This document shows positions 39,101 through 50,690 of a DNA stretch of 64,000 bases, piece after piece. The translations under genes and the position numbers were made by a program. This stretch comes from Mesaphorura yosii (taxonomy: Eukaryota > Arthropoda > Collembola > Poduromorpha > Tullbergiidae). The notes beneath the pieces were generated by a model. That model was not told where the DNA came from, made no database searches, and saw nothing but the letters and a program-made list of their open reading frames with translations. The stretch is from NCBI GenBank assembly GCA_009869945.1, contig WIXG01000058.1, positions 124,001-188,000 of the forward strand. The letters run 5' to 3'. Position 1 is the first letter of the stretch, and each line of letters opens with the position of its first letter.

Positions 39101-42100
39101 CGAGAACGAGAATTTGTCTTATTCTGGGTTGCGTGAATTATGAACTACAGTCAACACCATCGCCAGCGGTGTTCCCTGTTCGGTTCCGGTTTTTTGGTTC
39201 AAGCTAGTCAGTCACAGTCGCTCGATCTTTCTTAAGTTTTCAAAACCATTGAGCATTGCATTGCCATTGCGCTAAGACCTTTCACTACAATTTTTTTACC
39301 AGTACGAAGCATTCAGTCAGTGTCATGAAGACATCATGCTTCACATTTTTCACACACAAATCGTGTGGAATCTGACAGAATGAGTGCATGAGCAAAGTTT
39401 AAAAACGAGACACGGAAAGGGGTTGGCTGGGCCGTTGGGCCGGTCATGGAGTATTTATTCATAGCAATGCAATGGTAAGTTATCACATTAAACTTGTGCA
39501 ATGCGTAAATATATCAAGCGGAAGGAATGAAAAATGAAAAAGCGCGAGTCTTTCCTGCATTTTTCGCTCAAGTTGCTCAAATACGACGTGTTTAACATAA
39601 TCTCGTGTAACTCGATAAGTTGGCTGGAAGAAAACTTCAAAAATGCGTATCGCCTGTCGGCGTTGCTACAAAGTCGCTTATAAATGATCATTTAAACGAG
39701 AAAGTTAGTCTCAAAGTTTTCGACAGACAGGCTAAGAAATATGCCCACGTGGAATCGAAGAAAAGCCTGTCAACTCCTTTTAAGTTTCGAAGTTCTCTCA
39801 CCGTTAAAATCATAATCTCTTATTTTGCCAGTGCCAGGCAAGACGCAATCGACATGAAAATGAAAAACATGCTCATATTTTACGTCATAGAAAACTGCGT
39901 AGCGTTAAGAACTGTGGGAAGGACTGCAGTAGTGGAAATAAGTCTAGTCTAGTGGTCTAACAATTTTTCACGGGTTGTGTCCAAAATTAAATGTGTTCAG
40001 CGTCACAGTCAATTAAGATTATGCCTAATTACGTAATAAAACTGGAGGCCGGAGGCAGAACTGGATTGCGTTGGCTTCAGTGCACAAGCATCCGCCTTCA
40101 CTTGCCAGCTTGAACCGAAAACTCAGCAACAGTGTGCTGCAAACTGTAGAAATGCCCTGTATTAAAATATCATGATCATAATCCAATTAAGCAGGAAAAC
40201 TGCTGCTGACGCTCTCAGCATGGGCGGAATGCGAATTTGCGAAATGGGATATTAATCGCCTTACTTTCATTTCATAAGTATTTTCTTAAACCTTCGCCAG
40301 CTTTAATTTCAAGCTTGAGTTGAGCACCAGCTTTCAATGAGTTTTGGCGAATTCTGAGCACTTGCACTTGTCGAAATTGGAAATATGGACTTTGGAACAC
40401 GTGCATAGTCCCAAGCCCAAGATGCTGAACTGTTTGTTTTTCTTTCAGATTTCCAGTATGCCGTTTGTTCATTTGTAGTTTTTAGAAATTATCCGTCTAC
40501 CATAAAAAGATGAGTTGTTTCTGACAGAATTTTCTGTTCGGGTATAGGCTTCATTATATAGGCGTATAGGTATAGCTTCTTTTCATTACTAGAATAATAG
40601 AAATCTTGGGTCTTTTGTTACTTAAACATTGCATTAATCACACGTTCATCTGAACGCTTGGCTAACACCTCACGCAAGTTCTCTCAAAGGTGCAAATCCA
40701 AACCAAGCTAAGCAGGCATTGCATCACGAGACGCCGAAGTTTGGAAATAATGGAGTCAATTTGTAACTGAAGGATAGGACTCGACCGAAAAAAGTATAGT
40801 AAGCCGATCTTAAGAGGCTGTAATTTGAAGCTTAACCGCCGCTTCCTCCACGCATGTGTTTGCAATGAAGCGGGCAATGCTGATACATTTAATGATTTAT
40901 AGCGATAAAACTTGATATAAACAATAAACATGACCTAATTATTAAAATATTTGGCTTTGATCATAATTGCACTTGAAAGGCCCAGGAAGCTAGCATTTTG
41001 GCATAGCACTGATCTATCCTTTATCAGCGTGCGTAATGTAAATTCGACTGCCAAATCTTGGCTGATATCATAAGCTCACAACTGACTCTTGTGTGCTTGT
41101 TGCTTCTGACTGACTGACACTTGAATGAAAAGTTTCAATAAATCCCTTACAAACCCGAATAGCAATGCAGGCTCATGAAACTCATGATGCAATGAAATGG
41201 TAATTTCAAGTGAAACGAAACGAGGAAGTAAGACTTCAAACTTAAAGTCAACACAAAGCAGTCCAACGCGAATAACGTATACAACACAAGACAGACACAT
41301 TTGTTTTTATTAATACAGCTCGATGTTCAGTTCAAGTTGCCCGAAATCTACTCGAACTCGAAATTCTTGTACGCACGCAAGACGCAAGCTCCGAAGTTGC
41401 GTTGCATTATAACAAAATTATGCTGAACTCTCGCCTACGACGAAAGACTTCTACAACTTTGACATACTTCGATTCTCCTCGCCTGAACTTCTTTCAGTCA
41501 GACTCAAGCCAAGAGCTGAACAGAATGCAAAAATGTCGAAACGAAAGAATTTATAAAAAATGGAGCGAGGGAGGAAGCGTGCATAAAATATCGGCTTCAA
41601 GTTCCCCGTTGCATCCAAAAATGTAACACGCGCTTTGATATGCATTCATCTAATAAAGAGTCTTCGGTGCTGAGAAGGAATTATTTTTACATTCACATTT
41701 TTACAAGTATTACGAAAAAAGTGATGGCAAAGAATTTCATGACTGCGTCTGACGACAGAATACTTTAACTCGTGAATGCTAATAGAATAATGTTACAATG
41801 ACACGGCTCAATGCAGGCCAGCATTGAATTCTGTTAAGACTTGCTCACATGGCTGAGCATGTACACGATGCTGTTTTCTTTGCCGAAATAGATTAGATTG
41901 GGCAAGCATAATTTGCTAAAGTGAAAGTTTGCTGGTCGCGATCCAAGCCGAATGCCCACTTTGCACTTTACACATGCGAGAATCCCACGTTTGTACGGTG
42001 AACGATAAGGAAGTTCATGGAGATAAAGTTCTCTTGCCCTGCTGATTACGATTACTATTCTGTGGGCACACTCTAATTTAAAAGCTATCATTAAGAGTCC

Positions 42101-45100
42101 AGCCTGAATCGTTTCCTTTCTTCCTCATTCTGGTACGGCTCCATTGGGACACGGCGACACGAATTCGTATTGGCACTGGATGTTGGCGAATAATGTTGGG
42201 CTGGCACTACTAAAATGAAAATGCGTACACTTTCACTCGCATCGTATCGAGCACATTCGCAATAAGGAAAGGAATCAAGTTTGGATGTCAGTCATTGAAT
42301 ACAAGAATACTAGGTTAATGGATTGCTGGAATTACGCATCAGTCGATTGGATGCATAGAAAGTGAGCCAGTTCATTTGAGTAATTGAAATTTGTACTTTC
42401 TCGTCCGGCTACGGCTACATTTATCCTTTTCTTTCCTTATCTCAGCTAATCTGCTACGCACGCAATTTGTCGTGGCCGTCGTCATTGTGAGTTCTCAATG
42501 TTAAATAAGAAAGCCTTTCCGTGTTTTCTTTATTCTCGCTAATGAGCGCGTTCCTACTACAGGTGAAGTAACGATTCCTGACACTAGAACACGGAGTCGA
42601 ATGGCTCGTTGCCACAAAGTCCCATTAAGATTAAAACCAGGCAAGCAAGAATTTCTTCAGAAATTTGTAAACCCGGCCCGGCTATTTCCGGAACAAATTA
42701 AAGAAAAACGGTTCATTTAAACTTTCTAGCTTCAAGCTTCATTATGCTGAAAACTAACTAATTTTGGTTTTGTTTCGGAATTTCTGTGAAGCGTGAATTC
42801 AGTTACCGTAAGTCAGTTATATTTTCAGCTTACACGCATATTTCCAATGAAACGAAGCCAAATTAAAGATCCTCGTCCTGACGAATTTAATTCCTGTGGA
42901 ATTGTTTCGGGTGTCAGACGTCAGACAGTTAAATGTAGGATAAACTCCCACACACGACGAGTATTACATTTCGTAAGATTCAGATCCAAGTCAAAGTCTA
43001 CAAGCAGAACGTTCTAGCATTACCTTCATACAGAAAGTGAATGGAAATCAATTAAGCGAACAATAAAGTAGAGGAAGAGCTGCACGACGAGGAGAGAAAT
43101 GTCACCTGGTTCATTAGCGAATGCGGGGGAAGAAACAATGGGAAAACTCATCATATTGGTTCTCGTCGTACCGTTAATAATAGCAGTATCAGAGACAGCA
43201 AGATCAAAAGGCGAAGCCGAAGTTGAGCTGAACAAAATAACAAGCAAAAAAGCAAGCCGACGTCCTCGCAATAACGAAGCAGCCACAGTGCAGCAGAAAA
43301 GACAAAAATTATACTAACGAGTATGATTCCGTCGTCGCCAGAAGATCTCACTGTAGCTCCGAACCATTGACCTGACTTCTCGTCTATCTGGCGACCATCA
43401 ACTTGATTGTTTCCTGCAATGCAACAATACAAAATGTAACGTAACACAACGCAACGCGCGCGCTGTAGATGGATGGATGGATGTGGATCATTATTATCGA
43501 TGATGAAGGCGATGGCGACGGCAATGGCAATTGGGAATGAGAAAGTGCGTAGGCCGTGACAATCACGCTTGCAATTCGCAGTGCAATGATGGCAGTACGG
43601 CAATGGCGATAGCTATTGTATTATTAATTATTTGACCGATGTTCCATTGTAGTACGCTACGCGCCTGTACGCGCGCGCGTGTGTGGTTTGGTTTGAGTAT
43701 GAGTGCGTGGGTGTGACTGTGATTGTGAATCGACATAATTGAAGCAGCAGTCATAATTGGATCAGGACAGGATTAAATCAAAATTTTATTGAATTGAGCA
43801 CAGCGTTGCATTGTCGGACGTCGGAATGAATGACAAATCTATGCGATGCACCTAATTTAAAGCCAAGTCAAGCCAAGTGCTTGGGCAAGGGAAAAGTTGA
43901 ATGAATTGTGCTATTATTGAAAGTGTTGAATGACTGAACTAGACTGGACTGAATTGCCTGCTGCCGTTGAGCTGCAGAGAAATATCTTCTTCCATTATAT
44001 TCCATTACATCTTCATCTTCATCATCACGAATTGAGCTACGCCATGCCGCTGAGATTCTTCTTCTTGGCTGTCATTTTTTATTTGATTTTTAACCTTCCA
44101 AATCATCTTCGATTCCTCTTATTCTTCTCCAGCTCCAATCGTGGTCGTGGCCTTTTATTTCTTAAATCCTATCATATTAAAGCCAGAGCCAGAGCCACAG
44201 ACACAGACACAGCAGCAGCAGATTCACTTCATCTTCTATACAAATACGATTTCTGAGAGTTCATTCTTCGTACTCTTCCTCGGACGGATCGTCTTTACAC
44301 ATGCATTATTTATGAGATCTTTCACCTGCAGACAGACCAGGCGGACATTCACACACCAAGCAGGCACTGGCTAGCGTGAAATGGAATTCTAACCTTTAAG
44401 TTCCCAAACCCTCGGTGGAAAAATCTTAGCTAGAATTGGCGTACAATTCAAAGATTGCAATATTTTTGTCGGCGTGCAGGGTGCTCGCACACTTTTACGT
44501 CTTTGGTATTTGAGGCTAGTTAACTTCAACTTATAATACGTGCATTATGCTGAGTCGGTTTGCTTTCAGTAGGCTCCAAAAGGCTACGCTGCGTTTTAAA
44601 TGCGTAGTGCGTAGCCACGTACGCGTATTCGCATTGGCGTATCATTGCAGTTTACAAGGAACGTGGAATCGGTTTCGGTTTAAAGAGGAAACAGAAACAC
44701 CGGAGGAGAATGACTCCAAGCCGGGCTGCCTGCCTGCCTGGAAAGAAATCTTTTACTTCAACTATTTATAGACAGACACCCCAGGCTTCTTCAATAACAT
44801 GTAATAGCGTATAGCAATTCTAAACTTCAGTTTCTTGGGGCTTTCTTGATCTTATTCGTACGATACGTAAGAGTATTCGCAGTATGTAGCATATTATTGG
44901 CAATAAGACAGTTTAGGCTTCATACAGTTTAGCTCGGGCTCAGGCTCAAGAGCCGTCATCGTCGTCGTCTTGTGTGAGAAGAAAAGTAAAAGCCAGGCGG
45001 AGGTAAAAAAAAAACCAACGCAATTGCATGGCATCAAATAATACTGCTTCTGTTTCGATACTTGAGTAATTTGACTGGAAAAGAACTTGTTGAAGAATTC

Positions 45101-48100
45101 AAAAACAAATGAATCTCAAACTACAAAAGCGGATTGCTTTTGCCAGCCAAGGAAGAAAAGAGAAGCTTCAAATCCTTAAAACAAAACAAACTCAAAGTGC
45201 TCATTTCGCCTTGCCTTTCTTGGAATTCGGGATAGGAGCCCGAAACAAAGAAAATGCTCTTCTCTGAAGTAGTACACCAAAATGCACAAATACTCACTGA
45301 TTCGAGGACCCAAAATCACTAGGCAGCAGGCGCAAAATCGGAGACGCAGCACCCAAAGCCACAAGATTCAATTTTGTCCCGTCTGACAATAAAAATGAAT
45401 GATTGGTCCATAAAGCAAATACCATTCTAAAATGCTCAGCATTGATTCATTGAAGCAGCGCTGGAAAAGTGTTTAAACCAAAGCAGATGATGATGAATTA
45501 TTAACTCGAAACTGCCAGCTGCTTTCTGCGCCGCACCGCAACGGCACTCCAGCAAACTGCAAGATAATATATTGCAAACAGAAGACGTGTTGAAAGAAGT
45601 TATTCATATTGAACAGGGCACGCATTAAAGAGTCATCATTGCACAGAGCCCAGGATCTAGACAGAGAAATGGCAGGAGCAGTCTCACACAAGTGCGCACG
45701 GCACAAATATGTGCCTGTTCCGGTGCGAGTGCGCTCATAAGACAAATTTAATATCGGGCAAAAAATGATGGCACGGCACGCATGCAGATGCATGACTCAA
45801 GATGCAAGACAAGAGGAAGACGCAACGCAACATCCTGGAACTGAATGAATTACCGCATCGCATCACAATGCACTCGTACTCGCGCTACTTCCGACTTTCG
45901 CTTCTGAGAAATTCTGAGTAGTTACGTGCGCTGAACGCGAACAGATCTGAAAAAATAAACTTTGTGGACTTGGATCTGGACCCGCAAATTGTGCAAAGAT
46001 TCATCTTATTATTTCATTATGCAATCTCTCGTGCTTGTGGATGTGTTATTTCTTCATCATCACTTTACTTAACAGTTAATACTGCTTTGCTCTAAGTTTA
46101 CTCATTTTCGCTGGTGACTGCCGCCCTCGCTTGTTGTTTTTACTCCATCTTCCAGTTCAAGTTTGTACGGGTAAAGGAAGGGGAAATGAGTCGCAGTCAG
46201 TTGCAGTTGGAGCTTCTGTTCATCATTTTGAATCTTTGAAAAATTCATTTTCATAAAATAAATACATGTGTGCATGTCGGAAAGAACAAGACAAAAAATA
46301 AATATCGAGATTGAAATATAGGGACTCGTGTTCACTGTTCAGCGTTCGCCGTTCACATCGCAAAATTCAGGCAGTGAAGGACTGACTGACTGCTGACTGG
46401 AGCATGGACTGGCGCTGGACTGCGGGAACTAACAGCACGACTGTGCTGGTCGTGCTACTGAAATACAAGGCTAATGTTCACCATATGTGCCATGCCATGC
46501 CATGCCATGCCGTAATTGTGAATGGTAAATGTGTTGTTGATTGTTTTAGGATGAGAGGGTCTCGTCTTGGGTCTCGGACGCGGGTGATTGAGAAACAGGG
46601 CCATAAAGCAGCCAGTGAGATGCGAGTGCGAGAGCGAGAGAGCCCTTCCAGAATTCATTAAGGCTCGCGCTGGCATTTTCAATTCCCAATTCATGACATG
46701 GCCAATGGCCTTAACCCGTATCGCAGTTGGCATTGGCAGTTGGTCTGGAGTTTGGATGCTTGGAATGCATCACACATGAACGGGACACATCCACGTATTG
46801 AACACTTCGTGAGTCCAAAAACATGCACCGTGCACGTACACGACTCGACTCATTTCTTTCGTTTCTTGATGAGATAAGAAGATTGACTTTACAATAATTC
46901 CATCATGCATGCGCTCTATGTATGGTAGTATGACTTGCATAGCAATTTAGTCCCGTCGCGGTTGTGGGTCTCTCCTCCACTCGCTCCGCGGTCGTAGTCG
47001 TCGACCGTCGAACCTTTCTCTCAAACAAATAGGTTCTGTCCTTGTCAGAGATACGACGCTGACACAGCGATGGCAATGAGGAAATGCGACGCGCCGCGAC
47101 TCGACGGCGATGGTGAGACAAAAATTAGGAATTCGATTCAAAACTACACTGCGCTGCAGCGGGGTTGCTGGCGGACGGATAATAAAATGATTGAAGATTA
47201 CAATGGCTTGAAATGTCATCTTACGCATTACAATTAAAAGATCCATTCTTCGAGCATGGCATGTGAGACGCTTTCCTTTCCTGTGTGCTGTCGCGTTCAC
47301 TGTCATTCTTGTTCAATTTAGGTGGTTTTGGTTGACTTTTTGACTCGTGATGAATTATTGTCCACTTGGGCGACGGCGATGCGATGGTGGCCGCTGCCCC
47401 GCCTGCCCGCCTAATGCGCTGCCTTGTGTACTTTCTTTTATGGGCACTCGTGCCCCAGACTGCCCAGACGCAGACGCAGACGAACTAAAAGGTACTAATT
47501 TATAATTCATGACAACAGACATTACATAATTGCCATTGCCATCATTGCACTGCTGGTTTGTGTAAACGCATGCGGCGCAGCGCTACGTGTGGCGTGTGGG
47601 TACTGACCAGTTCTATCAAAAGGAATCAGTTGACAACTGAAATGGTTAATCAAAAGTTGGAGGAATCAGCAGCTCGTCATCATGGAATGAAACAAAATGA
47701 TTTCGCAATTGTTCAGTCAGCTCTCTGCCGTTGTTCTGCCGCCCAGGCTGCCAGGTGGTTCATAATGCAGGGATGCTACCTTTCTATCCTACCCAGCATA
47801 TGGCAATAGTTCCACAGATTCCTAAATGGTTTAAAGTGAAAAGTGAAACGCAACACCTCAGCCGGGAAGTAGCAAGCAGCTCAGACTGGAAGATTTCGTC
47901 AAATGAAACTACTAACGAACTAACATGAAACTAATACTACTGAAATTTATGCTTGTTTGTGCCCACTGTTATTGTACCTTCTTACACTTCAGCTGTATCA
48001 ATATTTAAGGCAATAATACTGTTTAAGAAATTACTAATTTGTGCATATTGCATTACCAGTTCGATCAAACGGCACTAGTTGACAAGTATCACTTGCTACG

Positions 48101-48533
48101 CAGCTACATCGAAAGACACCTCCACCCTTTGTGACTCCAGGTTGTCGGGAATCAGCTGCGGGTGCTCCAACAAGAATCCTGCAACGATACAGCCAACGTC
48201 AAATACAAAGTGAGGACGCACGGATCAGAAGAGATCGCAAGAAGATTCTCCTACATAAACGTCGTTCACGTACCATGAAACATTTGAATCTCGATGTTGA
48301 GCAACAGAGAACCCAAACATTGAGCCTGTAGGGCCACGATGAGTAAGAACACTTGGAAGGTCAATGTTGAAGCCTTGCACAGGCGGCACAATTGTTCCGA
48401 AAAAGTACGAGTTGAAGAGGAGCACTAGAATGAGGAGTTTGAGGCTGGTCGTTAACCGGCATGATAAATTAAGTCGTCTATTGACTAGAAGCGACGTCTG
48501 CGGCTGCAGTTCTAACTGCTCGCGTAATAACAT
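20409..48533 (-). CDS. if: Integrin alpha, PS2/inflated type, 23 coding exons
   Basis: This is the alpha subunit of a cell-surface receptor that pairs with a beta integrin to bind extracellular matrix. Minus-strand exons: 48274-48533, 48057-48178, 43319-43413, 38005-38125, 37804-37865, 37675-37723, 37042-37122, 35643-35818, 34982-35030, 34311-34471, 34007-34109, 33806-33909, 32693-32829, 31580-31746, 30801-30949, 28251-28441, 27778-27987, 26281-26607, 26042-26094, 24194-24996, 23661-23855, 20918-21148, 20409-20480; 3918 nt, 1305 aa, in frame throughout. An in-frame TAA precedes the ATG. The signal peptide core is residues 31-46 and mature protein probably starts at [20 protein letters not shown] (55). 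In the beta-propeller, Ca-binding loops include [25 protein letters not shown] and [17 protein letters not shown] marks the alpha-PS2/alpha5/alphaV class rather than the laminin class. Thigh/calf domains follow, then a Ser/Gly insert, furin site RRRR (1135-1138), transmembrane helix 1257-1281 and GFFKR. The symbol follows Drosophila inflated. Confidence 0.95.
21919..21928. repeat. ACGCGTACGT motif, representative copy of a dispersed family
   Basis: The 10-mer ACGCGTACGT occurs at 1551, 21919 and 50004. Close relatives with a CGTACGCG or ACGCGTA core occur near 25399, 25733, 44618, 50261 and 53380. They lie in introns and intergenic DNA on both sides of genes. This entry records the copy in integrin intron 21. 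No protein is assigned. Confidence 0.4.
24212..24835 (-). repeat. Gly/Ser/Tyr-rich low-complexity coding insert in integrin exon 20
   Basis: Residues about 927-1134 are dominated by Ser, Gly, Tyr, Thr and Arg in irregular short motifs such as [17 protein letters not shown] and [11 protein letters not shown]. They lie between the last recognisable heavy-chain domain sequence and the RRRR cleavage site, then an acidic ESESEEDNF stretch. Codon use is degenerate rather than a pure microsatellite, which suggests the tract is translated. I do not recall an insert of this size and composition at the heavy/light junction in vertebrate integrins. Confidence 0.85.
26862..27587 (+). pseudogene. Frame-broken coding-like block nested in integrin intron 17
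   Basis: On the strand opposite the integrin there is protein-like sequence that changes frame. An ATG at 26862 opens 68 codons beginning [21 protein letters not shown] second block (about 27098-27222, with [20 protein letters not shown]) ends at a good donor GTACGT. A 73-nt intron follows (27223-27295, ending GACAG). Then blocks in two alternating frames appear: [36 protein letters not shown] and [10 protein letters not shown] with a final TAA. The first junction needs a weak donor (AA-GTTTTA). After the intron one single-base shift and probably another are needed, and the in-frame reading stops after 17 codons. I do not recognise the protein. It may be a decayed intron-containing gene, a small real gene of about 114 aa with untranslated downstream sequence, or chance. 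Confidence 0.35.
37042..37122 (-). CDS. if: Integrin exon 7: 81-nt phase-symmetric exon between propeller blades 3 and 4
   Basis: This exon encodes 27 residues following GSWYWQG, running from [12 protein letters not shown] to YQFIPPG. Both flanking introns are phase 1 and the length is divisible by three, so skipping it would keep the frame. The position corresponds to the alternatively spliced segment of Drosophila alpha-PS2 and the X1/X2 exons of vertebrate alpha6/alpha7. No second copy of this exon was found by eye in introns 6 and 7. Whether it is skipped cannot be seen from the sequence. Confidence 0.8.
38126..43318 (-). other. Integrin intron 3
   Basis: This 5.2-kb intron starts GTTAGT and ends TCTTGCAG. 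No nested gene, tRNA or recognisable repeat element was seen. Open frames in it are short and not protein-like. Confidence 0.75.
43670..43690. repeat. Alternating purine-pyrimidine run (GC)n/(GT)n
   Basis: A CGCGCGCGC stretch passes directly into GTGTGTGG within integrin intron 2. Alternating runs of this type can adopt left-handed DNA; that is general knowledge and not shown here. Confidence 0.6.
46491..46510. repeat. Four tandem CATGC units
   Basis: Four perfect copies of the pentamer CATGC lie within integrin intron 2. Similar two- or three-copy GGCAT/ATGCC runs occur elsewhere in the window (for example near 17280 and 57633), so this looks like a general property of the genome. Confidence 0.7.
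47608..47636 (-). other. Putative alternative microexon, near-copy of the end of integrin exon 2
   Basis: Twenty-nine minus-strand bases match the last 29 bases of exon 2 (48057-48085) at about 24 positions. The differences are mostly synonymous (CTA/CTG, CCG/CCT, CGA/AGA, plus one Val/Ile change), so both encode the peptide CQL(V/I)PFDRTG, read from the second base. The match begins exactly after a CAG acceptor with a pyrimidine-containing upstream tract and ends exactly at a GT (GTCAGT). Its phases fit exon 1 upstream (phase 2) and exon 3 downstream (phase 1), so it could replace exon 2 in frame, dropping 31 residues. Joining it after exon 2 would not keep the frame. A second, poorer resemblance to exon 2 (GCTGATTCC) lies just upstream, so it may instead be a decayed exon duplicate. 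Confidence 0.5.
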
Positions 48534-50671
48534 AATTGCAGCGTTAGCAATTAGCAATTAAATTAAATGACTAAGACTGTGGTTTGGATTCACTTCACTG
48601 CCTAATTTGTCATATCGTGCCTCACTTTCACTTCACGATACGACACAAACGCAGCTCAGCTGAGCAGCGAAGTTCCGGTGTGTTGTGGATTTATTGCTTT
48701 TGCGGCTGCGCCACTGGTTAATTAATAATACTTTGTGGTGTGGCTCACTATTTATCAAGAATGTACACAAACGCAACTCAGCAGATGATGATGGGCTTGG
48801 GACATGACTTGACTCCGTCCTTTCGAATTTGCCGTAGTCTCTGTCGTATTTGTACAATTACCTCATTTAACTTCTTGCCACTGCGAATGCAAAGTAAATA
48901 TTCAACAATTCCACTTAATTTTATGTGCTTTTCGTCACTCACTCCACGACCACGTCGACGCGTCTTCGTGACGATAAATTGTGCTGCTGCTGCCGTGCTC
49001 AAGGTCTCCCTCGTTAGCTCGCCGTACAATCAAGTTTTAATTCTCATTAAGCTATTAATAATATTATTAAACACGTTTCACTTGTTTCTTTGGGCCAATG
49101 AGAATTACGACACACAGTTGCGCTGTTAGTAAGTGCACGTCTTTCGTTGTTCTCGTTCCCGTTTGTTCACATCAGTCTTCTGCTCAAGCAAGACTCATTA
49201 CGCTGTACGCATGATGATCGTGAATCGTGAAGAAGAACAATGAAATCAATTATGGTATTATGATTATGAGATTGCACGCCCTCCGAATTTGATTTGGACG
49301 AAAGTGGGTTGGCCGGCTATTTTCACGGGTGCTGGCCGTGCTGGTGCACGTACTCAAATTAATATTGATGAATCCAAAAGGAACAGTCAACAGTCGCTCA
49401 GATAGGCGAAAGTCCGTCCAGTCCAAGGCAGGTTCCAAGATGAGACGCAAAACGCACCTTACGCACAGAGAAATGCATGCACAATCGAACAGCAGAATAT
49501 TGCAGGTCAAATTCAAGACGGGCACGAACACAATTTACAACTTCACGAACCGGTACCATGTACACAAGATTTAACTATTTGATTAAATTGACTGCACGCT
49601 GCACGATAATAATCTGAACTTGCCCTGTGGTTACGATAATTTACAAATCATTCACACTTGTATTGAAGATGGTAGACGACTACGAGCACAGGAAGCTGCA
49701 AAAAATTAGCGAATAACTTGTTCTCAGCTGCAGCTGGTGCTTTGTTTACGTTGGACCTTGATGAGACGAGGACGCTTGATAGCTTGAGATGAGATTCGGA
49801 CTTTGCAAGCCACAAGCCGGTTACTTTCTCACCGTATTCAGAGTCGATGTGAAGGCGAAGAAGGCACACTGCACAGTCTGATGATAATAACTGCACTGCA
49901 CTGATTTCTTGACTAATTTTTCTTACGTATGCGTGTTGGTGTTCGTACTCATTTCTTTTGAGTCATCCACACACTCGTCTCACACATATGCAGTCATTCG
50001 CATACGCGTACGTAATGATCCCACTTCCTACACACAATTCTAAGGTTAAATTTTGCTTTCCATTCATCCACCACCACAGTCAAACTAACGCAACGCACTG
50101 CTGTGCTGTTTGGTACCCAGTACACCCTGCCAGAAGATTTTAAAAATATAATAATCGTATATCGAACAAACCCATATGAGATTGAGAATATGAGCAGTGC
50201 TACATGAATGCCGGTTCAGAGTTGGAAATCCGTCCAAAAGATTGTTGCCAACAAAAACATACGCGTACGCTACATGTTAAGCCCACAGAATCTGACTCAC
50301 TCACTAAACACCAATAACTTGTAGTACGAACAGCACGGAGAAGACGAGCTCAATAATATCTTGGCCTGCCTGGCTTGGCGAAGGTACAAATACAAACTGC
50401 ATCTGATGATACGTTGCGTCGCGTCATATGTGTAATGTAACTTTATAATCCAAGCTAGCCTAATGGCAGTGGCAATAATGGCAACGCACGGCAAGACTTG
50501 TTATCTCTCTATAATGCAATATTACCGAATACGAGTACGATATATGAGTACGAGTACAATCCGCTCGCTCACTTACCTCGCCTACACAAAGCCCAAACAC
50601 AAGCCAAAAAACACAAATCTTTAACTACAAACTGCAAACACCCAAAAAGAGAAATGAGAGTCATCGAATGA

Positions 50672-50690
50672 GTCGTCGTCGTCGTCGTCT
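50672..50690. repeat. GTC trinucleotide run
   Basis: Six consecutive GTC units in intergenic DNA. Shorter runs of the same triplet occur near 44958 and 6080. Confidence 0.7.

Larger units (their letters stand above)
43414..48056 (-). other. Integrin intron 2
   Basis: This 4.6-kb intron contains the exon-2-like microexon at 47608-47636 and several short simple repeats: a GGAT run at about 43468-43484, alternating GC dinucleotides at 43455-43462 and 43670-43680 (the latter running into GTGTGTGG), and CATGC units at 46491-46510. Nothing else was recognised. Confidence 0.7.

Noticed and set aside
48534-48557. Extension of the integrin N terminus upstream of the ATG at 48533
   Set aside because: The frame upstream begins with TTG and is closed by an in-frame TAA at 48558-48560, so the ATG at 48533 is the first usable start.
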